A stretch of DNA of 64,000 bases from NCBI GenBank assembly GCA_014058105.1, contig JACGCM010002659.1, positions 3,410,001-3,474,000 of the forward strand, written 5' to 3'. The notes under the pieces are model-generated. The model was given only the letters and a program-made list of their open reading frames with translations, had not been told where the DNA came from and ran no database searches. The DNA comes from Kingdonia uniflora. Taxonomy: Eukaryota; Streptophyta; Magnoliopsida; Ranunculales; Circaeasteraceae. Within the stretch, counting starts at the first letter, position 1; each line of letters opens with the position of its first letter. A program made the translations under genes and the position numbers. Positions 25,591 through 36,159 of this stretch are shown in pieces.

Positions 25591-25839
25591 TGTTAGACAA
25601 TAATATAATCTATCTATATGAGATCTATTGAGAGCAATTGAGAGAGAAGATAGAATTATTTATTGATGATTCAAAACTCTGTTCTTGGAACAGGTATAGA
25701 ACATATATATAGACATAGGTTCTTTATCCTACTTAAACTCTCCCCATAAACCCTAAAGACCTATAGACAAATAGGAGTTCGTATAGGACACCCCAACCCT
25801 GTTGGGTTTCTAGCTTGGGCTTGGACCCAACTCCTAACA
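25591..25839 (-). repeat. 3' LTR of Copia A
   Basis: The 249-bp LTR points towards the sulfurtransferase gene. A TATATATA box at 25703-25710 lies about 490 bp upstream of that gene's ATG. Unlike the 5' LTR it has no MITE, so the MITE arrived after Copia A integrated. Confidence 0.9.
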
Positions 25840-26135
25840 CTCCCCCTTGGGGTGTTCCATACTAGGACAACTTGCCTCATTAAAACTTCTGCCTAACAAA
25901 ACCTCCAGCCAGTTGTGCAGGGAAATAGTACAATCATATGCTATGTTTGGGTTGTGGACGCATATACGTTGCCTCGTCAAAACCTCGAGCCAGTAAAACC
26001 TTATAGGATAAAAATTGCGCTATCAGGAAAAAGAGTACAACACGTATGTGTCCACGTTAGAATGGGGCTACTCCCCCTAACGTTGATCTCCCTGAGATAA
26101 TAAATCATGTAAACTTCGCATGTCGATTCCATGAA

Positions 26136-26783
26136 CTAATCACTTGAATGTAGGATATGCAAGAGCCTTAGTGAATAGATCAGCCAGGTTGTCTTTTGAA
26201 TGGACTTGAACAACGTTGATCCCATTCGTCTTCTGCAACTCGTGTATGTGGAAGAACTTTGGTTGATGAACTTTGGTGAAATATGTTTCATTTTGTCATC
26301 TTTAATAAATCTACCCTTGACTTGAATGATACAAGCTGCATTGTCTTCATAAAGTGTCATCGGTTTATCTTGGATAGAACTCAGACAGCAACTCTCGTTG
26401 ATGTGGTTGATCATAGACCGTAACCAGAAGTATTCTATGTCTGCTTTATATAGTGCAAGAATCTCTGCGTGGTTCGAGGATGTAACAACCATTGTCTGCT
26501 TCACTGATCTCCATAAAATTGCAGTATCTCCATACAAGAACACATAACCCGATTGTGATCGGACTTTATGTGGATCTGACAAATATCCTGCATCGGCGTA
26601 TCATATAATTTCCTTTTTGCCAAGCTGTGGATAAAACAGACCCCAGCCTTTCGTACCAATGAGATATCTCAGAATGTGTTTGATCCCATTCCAGTACCTT
26701 TGGGTAGAAATCAAACTATGGCAAGCCAAACTGTTCACTACAAATGAGATGTCGGGTCGAGTACACTCTGCTAAGTATAGCAA
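26136..26783 (-). pseudogene. Copia A reverse transcriptase end and RNase H remnant
   Basis: The upstream piece (26783-26601) reads LYLAECTRPDISFVVNSLA, the Copia segment joining reverse transcriptase and RNase H. The second piece (26582-26136) has SDPHKVRSQSGYVF, VVTSSNHAEILAL and YEDNAACIIQVKGRFIKDD, matching Copia RNase H with its Glu (HAE) and Asp (YEDN). A stop and a frame break separate the pieces, and the C-terminal LADLFTK region is scrambled. Confidence 0.8.
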
Positions 26784-28137
26784 AGCACCGATAGCTCCTA
26801 GCTAGCACCATGGCCCTAGAAGTTTCTACCCCTAAGTGTTAGATGCGCAATAAATGACTTAGCACCGTGTGCTACATCCATATCGAAGTGTTAGATAACT
26901 CTTTTGATATATATTGCTTGGTGTACGAGTGCCACAATCAAGATGTTCGATCTGTAAATCGAGACACTCTTGATTTCCCAAGGTCTTGTATTTTAAATTT
27001 ATTTCCAAGGTATTCGGCGGCTCTCGCGATCTCCCCCGGAGGTCTAATGATATTCAAATCATTTAGTACACTATTATGTTGAGTGAAGCTAATTTATGCA
27101 TGGACAGATAAGGATATTTGCAAAGTCCTTGACCTTCAAATACTCAGTCAACACTTATTATGTCACATGGGCCATTTTTTCAAGTCAACAATAACTTTTC
27201 CAATTTTATTATGTACACACTTCGTGTATCAGGCTTAGTTGCTTCCAGAAGCTTATACCTTCCTAGGTAGTTTCATGTATATATCCGTATCTAGTTTCCC
27301 ATATAGATATGCGGTATTTACATCAGACGCATGTCTAGCTTGTCCTCGACAACTTGATAGACTGATAAGTACTGAAACGTTATAGCGTCCAAAACCGGGT
27401 AATAGGTCGCACTGCAATCGATGCCAGATCTCTTAAATATTTTTTGGGCGAGTCTTGCTTTGATCATATTATTTCTCTGAGTTAATCATGTTTTTGTACC
27501 ATTCCCATTTATAACCAATAGGTTCAACGGTATCATTTCGCATTATGCGCAAGCTAAGCTCCGCTTGAATTTCAGATATCCACTTTGGCTCTGAATCCTC
27601 ATCCTTGATGGAGAACACAGTAGCGAATATGAATACCTTATCGACAAATCTCTACTGAACGATCCTACATTGTGCAATTACAGACTTTTAATAGATCGAT
27701 ATCTTATTATTATTATACGTATGTGCCACGTCGGGCTAGTCTCGTAATACATCAACTGGTCGCGTAGCTACTATTGCCTCGTCAATGGGTGGTTCCATCC
27801 TCGATGAACCAACTACACCATTAGTCATATTTGTCCATTATTCTGCTGCTCCCCAGCTCATAATACTTTCTTCCAACGGTGCTCTGTATTAAGCGCGAGC
27901 CTCAGATTCGTTTGCTGTACTAATTCCCCTTGAACGTTCAGCTGCGGTACTAGTTCCCTTGGAGCGTTCTGCTATGTAGGTGTATTACTTGTAGGTACAT
28001 ACACTTACGGTACTTCAATAGTGCCTATGAATGCGTCTAGCAAATCATTTGCGACCTATTAGAGGTTTTTAATCCGTTGAACCTTATTGTCACCTAACTT
28101 ATGTATAGGGATCTAGATGAGACAATGATGGTGTTTT

Positions 28138-28534
28138 CTAATATCTCTTGGAAACATCCTCAGCATTGACTGTCATATCTTCCCCGAATGCTGGGAATAT
28201 CGTCTCATCAAAGTGACAATTATTTGCCCTACAGTATATACGTCGCCAGTGGGTCCAAATATCCAGTGATAAATACGAATCATAACCCATATAATACCAG
28301 ATCGACATTGAGGGTCCCATCTTTATACATTGTAGTTCGATTGGCACCTGTAAGGAACATCCAAATGTTCGTCGATAGGCGACACTGGGCTCCGACCCAG
28401 TTACTAGTCGCTTTTGGGAAAAAATAATTTGAATGATTTACTAAGGGACGAACCTTCATCAGTGCAATGGGAGCAAGAATGCATATCCCACACACTAGCC
28501 AAAAATTATGATCGTAATAACAGTGGCTTAACAA
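28138..28534 (-). pseudogene. Copia A integrase C-terminal remnant
   Basis: Overlapping minus-strand frames contain ICILAPIALMKVRPLVN and IKMGPSMSIWYYMGYDSYLS, then CRANNCHFDETIFPAFGED. In intact Copia elements of this type these correspond to the IFGC..PIAPPxRTKMGPQRR..YVGYDSPS stretch and the FADCHFDExxFPxLGG linker. Frameshifts divide it. Confidence 0.7.
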
Positions 28535-29698
28535 TTATCCTAAATCGCTTGATTAGGTTCTCCGCCAATCTCAATATAGGTATGGTATAGGGTACTCACG
28601 ATACTTAATCATCTATCCCATTTAGCGGTAAAATAATCATCAAAAGCCTCCGAGTTCAACTCCCAAGCCCCCATCAAGTTCCATTGATCGACTTTGACCG
28701 GTTAATCCATGAATTGAACCTGCGATCTAATGATCTAAGTGAAAAGTCATGATAACGTTGCATTCCTAGATTTTATAAGTAGGCAAACGTAAGACCATCT
28801 ACTAGATGCGTCTTTTATGACCATAAATATTCAAGTGGGTCACTATGTGAATGGAAAGGTCTACATGTGTCTTCATGGATGTGTTTGGAGCAAAGACTGG
28901 AGATCCCACTCCACCTTGGTTATACTAGGATTAAATAATAAACTTTCCTTGAAAGTAATCATTACACGTACACTCTCTGGATCTTCTCTTCTTTTAAGGA
29001 AATGCGAGATGTAATCCCGATAATCCTCCTCATTATCCGAGCCCTGAGGAGTGTATTGGAAACTATTCCAATAACATGTTCTAACCTTTAGACATGGAGG
29101 GAATGCATAGAACGTTGTCTATCATTTTCTCTGATTGTCATTACATAATAAGTATTATCATGTATCTCCCTAAACTCAGTAAAATCTGGCTAGATTAACT
29201 AGTTTATAAAGTGGACTAGATACCCTGTATCGTACCGTTATAGAGTAATAGCGTAACGCACTCAGTGCGTTCTATCATGTTGGTCATGCCAATGATATTC
29301 GTGTCATCCCCGATGCACAAGGTTAGACAAATATATTCATATTTTAAAAGAATCGAGTGCGCGCGTGGTACTAATATCTTTTAGACATGTGTCGTCACTC
29401 ATCCGATTATCGGTCATGCTCAATGACCAGATAGATCCATAGGCGGGTTGTAAATAGTAGATCAACTATCATGCATAGAAATTTAACTACTTCCCATGCA
29501 ATAAATTCAAATAATCATAATTTATTATAGCAAAATAAATCTCATGTATGTCACGAGCACTTTATTGAAATATAAATGATATGTTCCCAATAAATCAAAA
29601 ATATTGACAACAAAAAGTAAATCAAGTCTGTTTAGAAAATAAACTATTAGTGATCTCTTTAATGTGACAACACATGTCTATTGAGATATCATTACGGA

Positions 29699-30504
29699 TT
29701 ACTCTGTATGTTGATCCATGACGACATTCGTGACGTTGAAGAAGTCTGACGCTGCGAACTCTGGAGGGGCGGGGTTAATGTCAACAACTGCCTGGTGGGT
29801 GCAAACTCTGTCACCTGTAGCCACCCGTGGTGCATGGCATTCCCGTGCCCAGTGTCCTGTGTCACCGCAGTTAAAGCAAGTAGATCCCTGATCAGTCTTC
29901 TTTTCCTTCTTCACATTGCTTAGTGTCCAGGATTTCTTAAATCATTTACCTCTCTTAGGGCCAAAGGGTGTATCCCTGATATCCTCCCCTGCCCCTTTCA
30001 TATCTTCATCACTGACATGCAGAGTTGTTTCCCCGAAACTGAACATTATTTGACGCAGGCAACGACGCATTCCCAGAAGGTCGCATAGCATGATTCTTTA
30101 TCAGAAGTTCATCGTTTTGTTCAGAGAGGAGAAATGCCTGAATCAAAATAGTCTTCAAGTTTTCTCGCCGATATTGCCTCTGAATCACAATATCGCTAGC
30201 ATGGAAGGTTGATAGAGTCTTCTCTATCATTTTAGCATCAGTAACTTTCTTCTCAAACAACTCAAGTGTAGAAGTTATTTTATGGACTGTTACGTTATAA
30301 TCAACGACCATCCTAAAATCTTGGAACCTAAGGGTGTTCCATTGGTGTATCGCTTTTGGGAGCATAATGGTCTTTTGATGACCATAACGCCCCTGTAAGC
30401 TTGCCCATAAGTCAGCTGGCTTAACTTTATTGGGGTATTCAGTCTTGAGGTCATCCTGAATATGATGACGGAGGATAAACAAAGCCCTTGCTTTGTCCAT
30501 GGGA
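29699..30504 (-). pseudogene. Copia A gag, main part
   Basis: The first frame (30500-30009) carries the UBN2-type gag core, MDKARALFILRHHIQDDLKT, then WASLQGRYGHQK. The second (29914-29699) has the zinc knuckle CFNCGDTGHWARECH, a perfect C-x2-C-x4-H-x4-C. The N-terminal part of gag lies on the far side of a nested LTR element, at 32471-32670. Confidence 0.82.
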
Positions 30505-31332
30505 TCTTCTGATCCAGGAGGATCTAAGAGAAACTGAAGATTTTACCAAAGTCGTTCGAACGAGGTTAAGAGTCGTTCGAACGACTTAAACCCTTGGGCC
30601 AAAGTTCTAGGGGAGGTGTTCGGTCGTTTGAATGACCTATGTGTTCGTTCGAATGACTATCGTAATTCAAGTTCTAATAAGAGTTTTAAATACCTTTAAG
30701 AGTTGGATTGTAACTAGGGCTTGTAACCTCTATAAAAGGGCAAACCTAGGCTATAGTTAATTATCTAGACGTAGATCATTGTTTAGAGATTTCTTTAGAT
30801 CTGAGAGATTTGTAACTAGGGTTTGTAACCTTCTATGAAGGGCAAGACTAGGCAAGGTTAGATCTAGGTTAAGCTCGTTTTTTAAGCAATTGAAGCTTAT
30901 TTTTCCCATCGAATTTGTGTTCTTAAGATTTTTCTACTAACACAGTCTTCTCAATCGTATTGTGGATTAAGTAGTATCAGATTCTTGTTAAGATTCTGGG
31001 TTTTGATTGTGGTTTATGGTCTCTACACGTGACTGTCTCAAGCAAACAAAGGGGAAGTTTTGTGAATTTCTGACATCTGTTAAAGTGATTTTGTGACTGC
31101 TACAGTGAATTTGGCGACTGCTGCAATGTTTTTTGACATCTGCTACAGTGATTTCGTGACTGCTACAGTGATTTTTAGATCTACATAAATTTTGAGAATT
31201 TTTGTGAGTCCGTTGACGATCTATCATAGGCCTAAATCGACGAATAAGGGCGATTTGGAGATGGGCGATTTCAACGATAGACTCACGGTTTTAAAAACGA
31301 AAGTTTCTAAGTTATCTGTTGTTGTAAAGTAG

Positions 31333-31887
31333 TTAACTGCACAATTTTGTCTCACAAACCTCGCATTGGATTCTCTTTCGGCGAGTCGGCGAAGCCGTTC
31401 GAAAAAGAAAGGGGTTTTGGAGGTGGATGACGACGAGGATGTTGTGAATTTAGTAACGGTGACTCCGGTGAAGAGGTTGGTTATTGCGAGTAGCAAGCCT
31501 GTATTACCGATGACAATGTCTACGATGACAATTCAAGAAGGTGCGTTGTCTACAACATTGTCTACGATGACAATGTCTTCTATGCAACAAACCAATATGG
31601 GGAAGTTGCAAAAGGAGGTTATGGTACCAACTATTTCCGCTATGTTGGTACTTTTTTAGAGTCAGCCTGTTGTTCCATTGGATGTTATCGGATTTGATGA
31701 TCACTATGGGCTTCGTGTGGTTTGCCAGAAGTTACGGCAAAACAAGGCCTGTGAGTATGTTTTCCAGGATGGGGTGCGTGACAAGAAGTTATTTGAGCCA
31801 TTTCTTTTGCTGTTTAGTACGTCAAAGTGGTACAGTAGGGAATTGGGCATCGCCGCGTTCTCACATCTACAGTTTTGGCTTGAGTAG
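31333..31887 (+). pseudogene. Unrecognised ORF inside the nested LTR element
   Basis: One frame stays open from 31333 to 31887 except for a single TAG at 31657-31659. It has a basic start (RRSRSKKKG), an acidic VDDDEDV patch, a Met/Thr-rich middle (MSTMTIQEG, STMTMSSM) and a more globular end (LRVVCQKLRQNKACEYVFQD, SHLQFWLE). There is no ATG at the expected start, so a start lost by mutation or an upstream splice is possible. I do not recognise the family; by position it could be a diverged gag or a captured host fragment. Confidence 0.4.
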
Positions 31888-31997
31888 GAGCTCAAGGTTC
31901 CTAAGTGGGGGAACCGTGATCCAGGAGGATCTAGGGAATTCTCACATCTCCAGTTCTGGCTTGAGCGAGAGCTCAAGCCTCCTAAATGGGGGGGCCA
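31845..31997 (+). repeat. Duplicated polypurine-tract segment
   Basis: TTCTCACATCT..AGTT.TGGCTTGAG, a purine tract and TGATCCAGGAGGATCTAGGG occur twice in tandem, about 80 bp apart, the second copy joining the real 3' LTR. The first copy has AAGTGGGGGAACC and the second AAATGGGGGGGCC before TGATCC. Confidence 0.7.
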
Positions 31998-32470
31998 TGA
32001 TCCAGGAGGATCTAGGAGAAACTGGAGATTTTACCAAAGTCGTTTGAACGAAGTTGAGAGTTGCTCGAACGGCTTGAACCCTTGGGCCAAAGTTTCAGGG
32101 GAGGTGTTCGGTCGTTCGAACGACCTATGGGTTCGTTCGAACGACTATCGTAATTCAAGTTCTAGTAAGAGTTTTAAATACCTTTTAGAGTTGGATTTTA
32201 AGTTGGATTGTAACTAGGACTTGTAACCTCTATAAAAGGGCAAGCCTAGGCTAGAGTTAATTATCTAGACGTAGATCATTGTTTAGAGTTTCCTTTAAAT
32301 CTGAGAGATTTGTAACTAGGGTTTGTAACCTTCTATGAAGGGCAAGACTAGGCAAGGTTAGATCTAGGTTAAGCTCATTTTTTTAAGCAGTTGAAGTTTA
32401 TTTTTCCCATCGAATTTGTGTTCTTCAGATTTTTCTACTAACACAGTCTTCTCAATCGTATTGTGGATTA

Positions 32471-32670
32471 TCTTCTTTGTTGCCAATGAAGATGGTCTTC
32501 TGCAGACCAAGTGACTTCAAGAATAAGTCAGCGTCAATGCACCAAGTGAGGTAATTGCCTCCAGTGAGCAGCAATGGTGGAAATTTAACATTTTTGAGTT
32601 TCGCAGACATATGTAATGCAAGATATAGATTGTAATTAGAGACAATTCTTGATAAACATATCAATTTCAT
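32471..32670 (-). pseudogene. Copia A gag, N-terminal part
   Basis: The frame reads LKNVKFPPLLLTGGNYLTW, then CIDADLFLKSLGL, matching the GKNYLSWxLDAEIHLxxxGL start of UBN2-type Copia gag. It is cut at 32471 by the nested LTR element and continues at 30504. Confidence 0.75.
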
Positions 32671-33649
32671 TAAAGACAGATCATAGTACTTAGAATAAAG
32701 CTAAAAAAATGATTATCAATTATTTTATAGGTGAACCCTATTCATATTCTAAAACTTATAAAATTCTTTTATAATAATTAAATCCCAAATTTTATCCTGT
32801 AAAAATGATGATCTTAATCTTATGTGTACACTTTAATAGAATCTTAGCCAAGATTTCTATTCAAAACCACTAGATGTGTGTTATCCTTATTCTGAGAACT
32901 AAGGTGTTTTAAGCCCTTAAGTTCTATAAATGTATGTATATTCTAGTCAAATGATCCATTTGCTACGAATATGAGGGGTATTAGATGTTTAGCTGATAAG
33001 TGGTCCCATCCCAAAGTCAGCAGAGTTTACAAGATAAGTTGATTATGCCTATCTTTAAACTAACATTCTAGGGTACTACAGGTTGTTATTAATGTCTATA
33101 TACCTCTAAATGTTATTATGTAACATCTAATTGTACCTAGATACAAAAAATTGGTTCCTTAGACACCAAGATTTTAGAAATAAGACTAAGTCAATTCCCA
33201 ATTGAGATCTAGTTATTTGTCATTGACAATTAACTGTGATTTAGATATGACTCATAGTCATATGCTAAATTAGTTTTGGTTTCATATTATTTCTTATCCC
33301 TGATCATTATAATTAGTATCCTAGGGGCATACCAGTAATATTCTATTAGCCATCGTATGATACTTAAATAGGCATTACACCATTTACTTATATCACATAT
33401 AAGTGAGCCAATATTTCTTATACGAGACACCTATTCCCAAATTATTTTTTAAAAATATTTTGCATAAAAAATCTAAAATGGGTCCCCACAGGGTAGATCC
33501 AATCAAGAGGAATTTTTCAAAAAAAATTGGCCTCAATTTGACCCAAAATTAGGCTATTTATAGCATTTATAGTGCCTGGACCGGTCTGACTCGGTCTGGA
33601 TCAAGGCCTAGACCGGGTTGATTGGTTTGAACTGGTTTGACCCGGCCTA

Positions 33650-34010
33650 CCACGTGCCATGTACACACGGTCACACGTGCCACACGTACAAGATGCACAC
33701 ATGCCTCGCACACTGGCCAAACACACAGACTTCACATGTGCCCCGCACGTGGCTGCCACGTCACTGTTTCGTTGACCACCAGAGAATATTTTGGTGACCG
33801 TCCGACGAATATTTTGGCAAACTTTCGACAGCTGGTCTCCGGCCACAGTCCGGCGACTGCCACGTGTCACAACAGGGCCATGCACGTGCCATGCCACGTC
33901 AACGTGCCACATGTCCTCGACACGTGTCACTGCAACGTCACAGTGGATAATGATAACGTCATATAAGATAATTATAAAAAAATAAAAATAATTAATATCT
34001 TGCTGACGTC
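33650..34010. promoter_or_regulatory. Dense cluster of ACGT-core (G-box/ABRE-like) motifs
   Basis: Thirteen ACGT cores lie in about 360 bp, including several complete CACGTG G-boxes (near 33652, 33675, 33748, 33861, 33886 and 33921) and CACGTC/GACGTC forms. The segment lies in the untranslated leader of Copia A, between the 5' LTR and gag. bZIP and bHLH factors bind such cores in plants; binding here is inference. Confidence 0.5.
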
Positions 34011-34391
34011 ATCGACAAAAAAATGTTATTTTTGGCTGTGAAACTACCTAGTTTCAACGTGCTATTCCCGGCGATTGGTACACTCCCAAAGACGTGCCAT
34101 ATACTGTTGGAAAGCTCTCGGAGTAGGCTATCCAACCGAAGTGGTTTCACCTCTATCCAATTTCCACAGAGAAAAATATACAAATTTGAAAATAGCTATT
34201 TATCAAGGGTAAAAATCACCAAAAACCCTAATTTTTAATCTTAAAAAAATAGGTTTTAAATCATGATAATCTAATATATATTCACAAAAATTGTAAAATA
34301 CCTCTTCTCCTGATCGTAAGGTTTCCGTGAAAACTCTGATTATAAGGTAATTTATATTATCTTTGTTCCTAGAGCGTGCGTACTAATAACG

Positions 34392-34999
34392 TGTTAGACA
34401 ATAATATAATCTATCTATATGAGATCTATTGAGAGCAATTGAGAGAGAAGATAGGATTCTTTATTGATGATTTAAAACTCTGTTCTTGGAACATGTATAG
34501 AACATATATATAGACATAGGTTCCTAATCCTACTTAAACTTTCACCATAAACCCTAAAGGCCTATGGAAAAATAGGAGTATAGGACACCCCAACCCTGTT
34601 GGGTTCTTAGAGCATCCACAACAGCCTCTATATAATAGGGAGTACTTTTGAGGAGTTTCAACCCAACTTTGATGTTGTGGATGTAGCAGACTCCCTACAA
34701 AAAGGAGCCACATCACATAATTAACTACCTAAACCACTTCAAATTAGTTAAGTTTAAAAATAAGAGGCAAAAAATAACCTTTTGTTTACTTTAAACCTCT
34801 AAAGCAACTTTACACGTAATATAAGAGTCATACGTGGCTCACCAAATATTTCTTTAGACTCCTCATACCTGAGGGAGAAAGAGAAAAATAGGGATAGGGA
34901 GTCTATAAAAGCCATTTTAATACTTTTTGCCTCCCTAAAATAAGTTTAGGGAGGCTGTTGTGGATGCTCTTAGCTAGGGCTTGGACCCAACTCCTAACA
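34392..34999 (-). repeat. 5' LTR of Copia A, interrupted by a MITE
   Basis: The LTR is 608 bp long because a 357-bp MITE plus a 3-bp duplication sits inside it. Without the insert it would be close to the 249 bp of the 3' LTR. Confidence 0.9.
34613..34969. mobile_element. PIF/Harbinger (Tourist-like) MITE, family B copy 2
   Basis: The 357-bp element has termini GAGCATCCACAACAGCCTC and GAGGCTGTTGTGGATGCTC. TTA flanks it at 34610-34612 and 34970-34972. The other LTR shows the uninterrupted site, which proves insertion and its direction in time. It is related to the copy at 18087-18400. Confidence 0.9.
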
Positions 35000-35004
35000 A
35001 AACT

Positions 35005-36159
35005 TAAGTTTCGTCCAATGATGCCTATTTTAAAAAATAAAGTTTAGTGTAATATGAAGAATTAATTTGCCTTTTTTTTTTTTTTTTTTTTAATTTAATT
35101 TTGTTAATGTGAATCTTCTAAACCTTGATGTTAATGTTGTATATTATTGTTTGACATCCAAGTTTACCAACGTCAGCTTGTTAACTGTCTTGTAAGAACA
35201 TCTCCTAAAGTGCCTCACTATCTTGGAATCCAAGGTGCCATATAGGATTTTCGACCTCCAACAGTGCCTCACTGAATTGGATTTCCAATTAAAAAAGCAA
35301 GGTTGAGTCTTGGTTTCCAAGACTTAACCTTGGTTTTTTACTTTGCGATTGGGCGCCTATTAAAAAAAACACAAGTACTCTTGGAAGAAATAGAGTCTCA
35401 CTGACTTGGATTTGGGAGTTTTTTAACCAAGTCAGTGAGGCACTTTATGAGATGCTCTAACGATTAATTTGCTAAAGGGGTGTCCAGGAGAGATTTCCTT
35501 GTTTTGTTTGAGAAAATGTCATACTATTTTGCTGATATTTCTTAATTTTGTTTATTAGTCAAATATGTGCCTATGTTCTCAGCGTTTTTGCAGAAAAATG
35601 CAAATCAAATATAAACAGATCGATGTAGACTACATGATCAACCAACTGATAACCATCAAGCCTGTTTGAAAACAAGTTGTATTAATTCGACCAACTACTT
35701 TGCCCCTAACGTCACAATCTTTCTCTAAAAAAAAAAACCCTCAAATCGCTTACGATCTTTTCTTCTCTTAGTATCCTCTACTACGACAAAACAGCGAAGT
35801 CATAACCTTAAGCTATGAATGATAACCAAAAAGTTCTTGTAACACAGAGCAGAGCAGAGCAGGTCTTAAAGTAGAGTTTCTATTGTACACAAGTCCTGAA
35901 AGAGAGAGATTAAGGGAGAAAATTTTGGAGGTTATCTTTGAGGGATATCTTCGGGGTCTAAATATCAGGATATATTAGTAGAGTTTCTAAATATATCAGT
36001 CGGAGGTCAACTATTTCTACTATAACTAGACTTCAAATTCCCGATAGATGTCTATATATTTATGTAAGTCAAAGGTAATATCAGCATAAGAATCCAAACT
36101 TCTCTAAACATTTCTGCCTGCTTCTTTTATTTCTTCTGTTGTCATTGTTGGTGGTGGTT
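35005..36159. other. Spacer with a Harbinger MITE upstream of the secreted-protein ORF
   Basis: This is the original flank of the sulfurtransferase gene, displaced by Copia A. It contains a T-rich run (35073-35090) and the MITE at 35196-35457. A TATATATTTAT box at about 36051-36061 precedes the plus-strand ORF at 36160. No other gene is visible. Confidence 0.5.
35196..35457. mobile_element. PIF/Harbinger (Tourist-like) MITE, family A copy 2
   Basis: The 262-bp element starts GAACATCTCCTAAAGTGCCT and ends AGGCACTTTATGAGATGCTC, flanked by TAA at 35193-35195 and 35458-35460. The internal GGTTGAGTCTTGG/CCAAGACTTAACC hairpin matches copy 1 at 6352-6634. Confidence 0.85.

Larger units (their letters stand above)
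30510..32470 (+). mobile_element. Short non-autonomous LTR retrotransposon nested in Copia A gag
   Basis: The LTRs at 30510-30969 and 31998-32470 start TGATCCAGGAGGATCTA and end TTGTGGATTA. TCTTC flanks both ends (30505-30509 and 32471-32475), and removing the element restores gag. After the first LTR, AGTATCAGAT resembles an initiator-Met tRNA primer site, and GGGGGGG-rich sequence precedes the second, so it reads left to right. The 1-kb interior has one frame (about 31333-31887) and no pol or recognisable gag. The second LTR has a small internal duplication (TTGGATTTTAAGTTGGATT). Confidence 0.88.
25591..34999 (-). mobile_element. Copia LTR retrotransposon A, full length, decayed
   Basis: Both LTRs start TGTTAGACAA and end CTCCTAACA, and AAACT flanks the element at 25586-25590 and 35000-35004. 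The purine tract (CCAAGGGGGAG, minus strand) abuts the 25839 end and gag lies to the right, so it reads right to left. After the 5' LTR the minus strand reads AACACGTTATTAGTACG, like the primer-site region of one plant Copia group. Gag, integrase and RNase H remnants are recognisable but broken by stops. A second LTR element sits in gag and a MITE in the 5' LTR. By eye the LTRs differ at about 14 of some 245 aligned bases plus a 4-nt gap. Confidence 0.9.

Noticed and set aside
25370..25600. Minus-strand frame with alternating Pro-Ser and Gln-Ala
   Set aside because: It is a direct translation of the hexanucleotide repeat and runs into the Copia LTR.
33601..33966. Overlapping open frames on both strands rich in His, Thr and Val
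   Set aside because: They arise from the repeated ACGTG-type motifs in the Copia A leader; composition is low-complexity and there is no domain.
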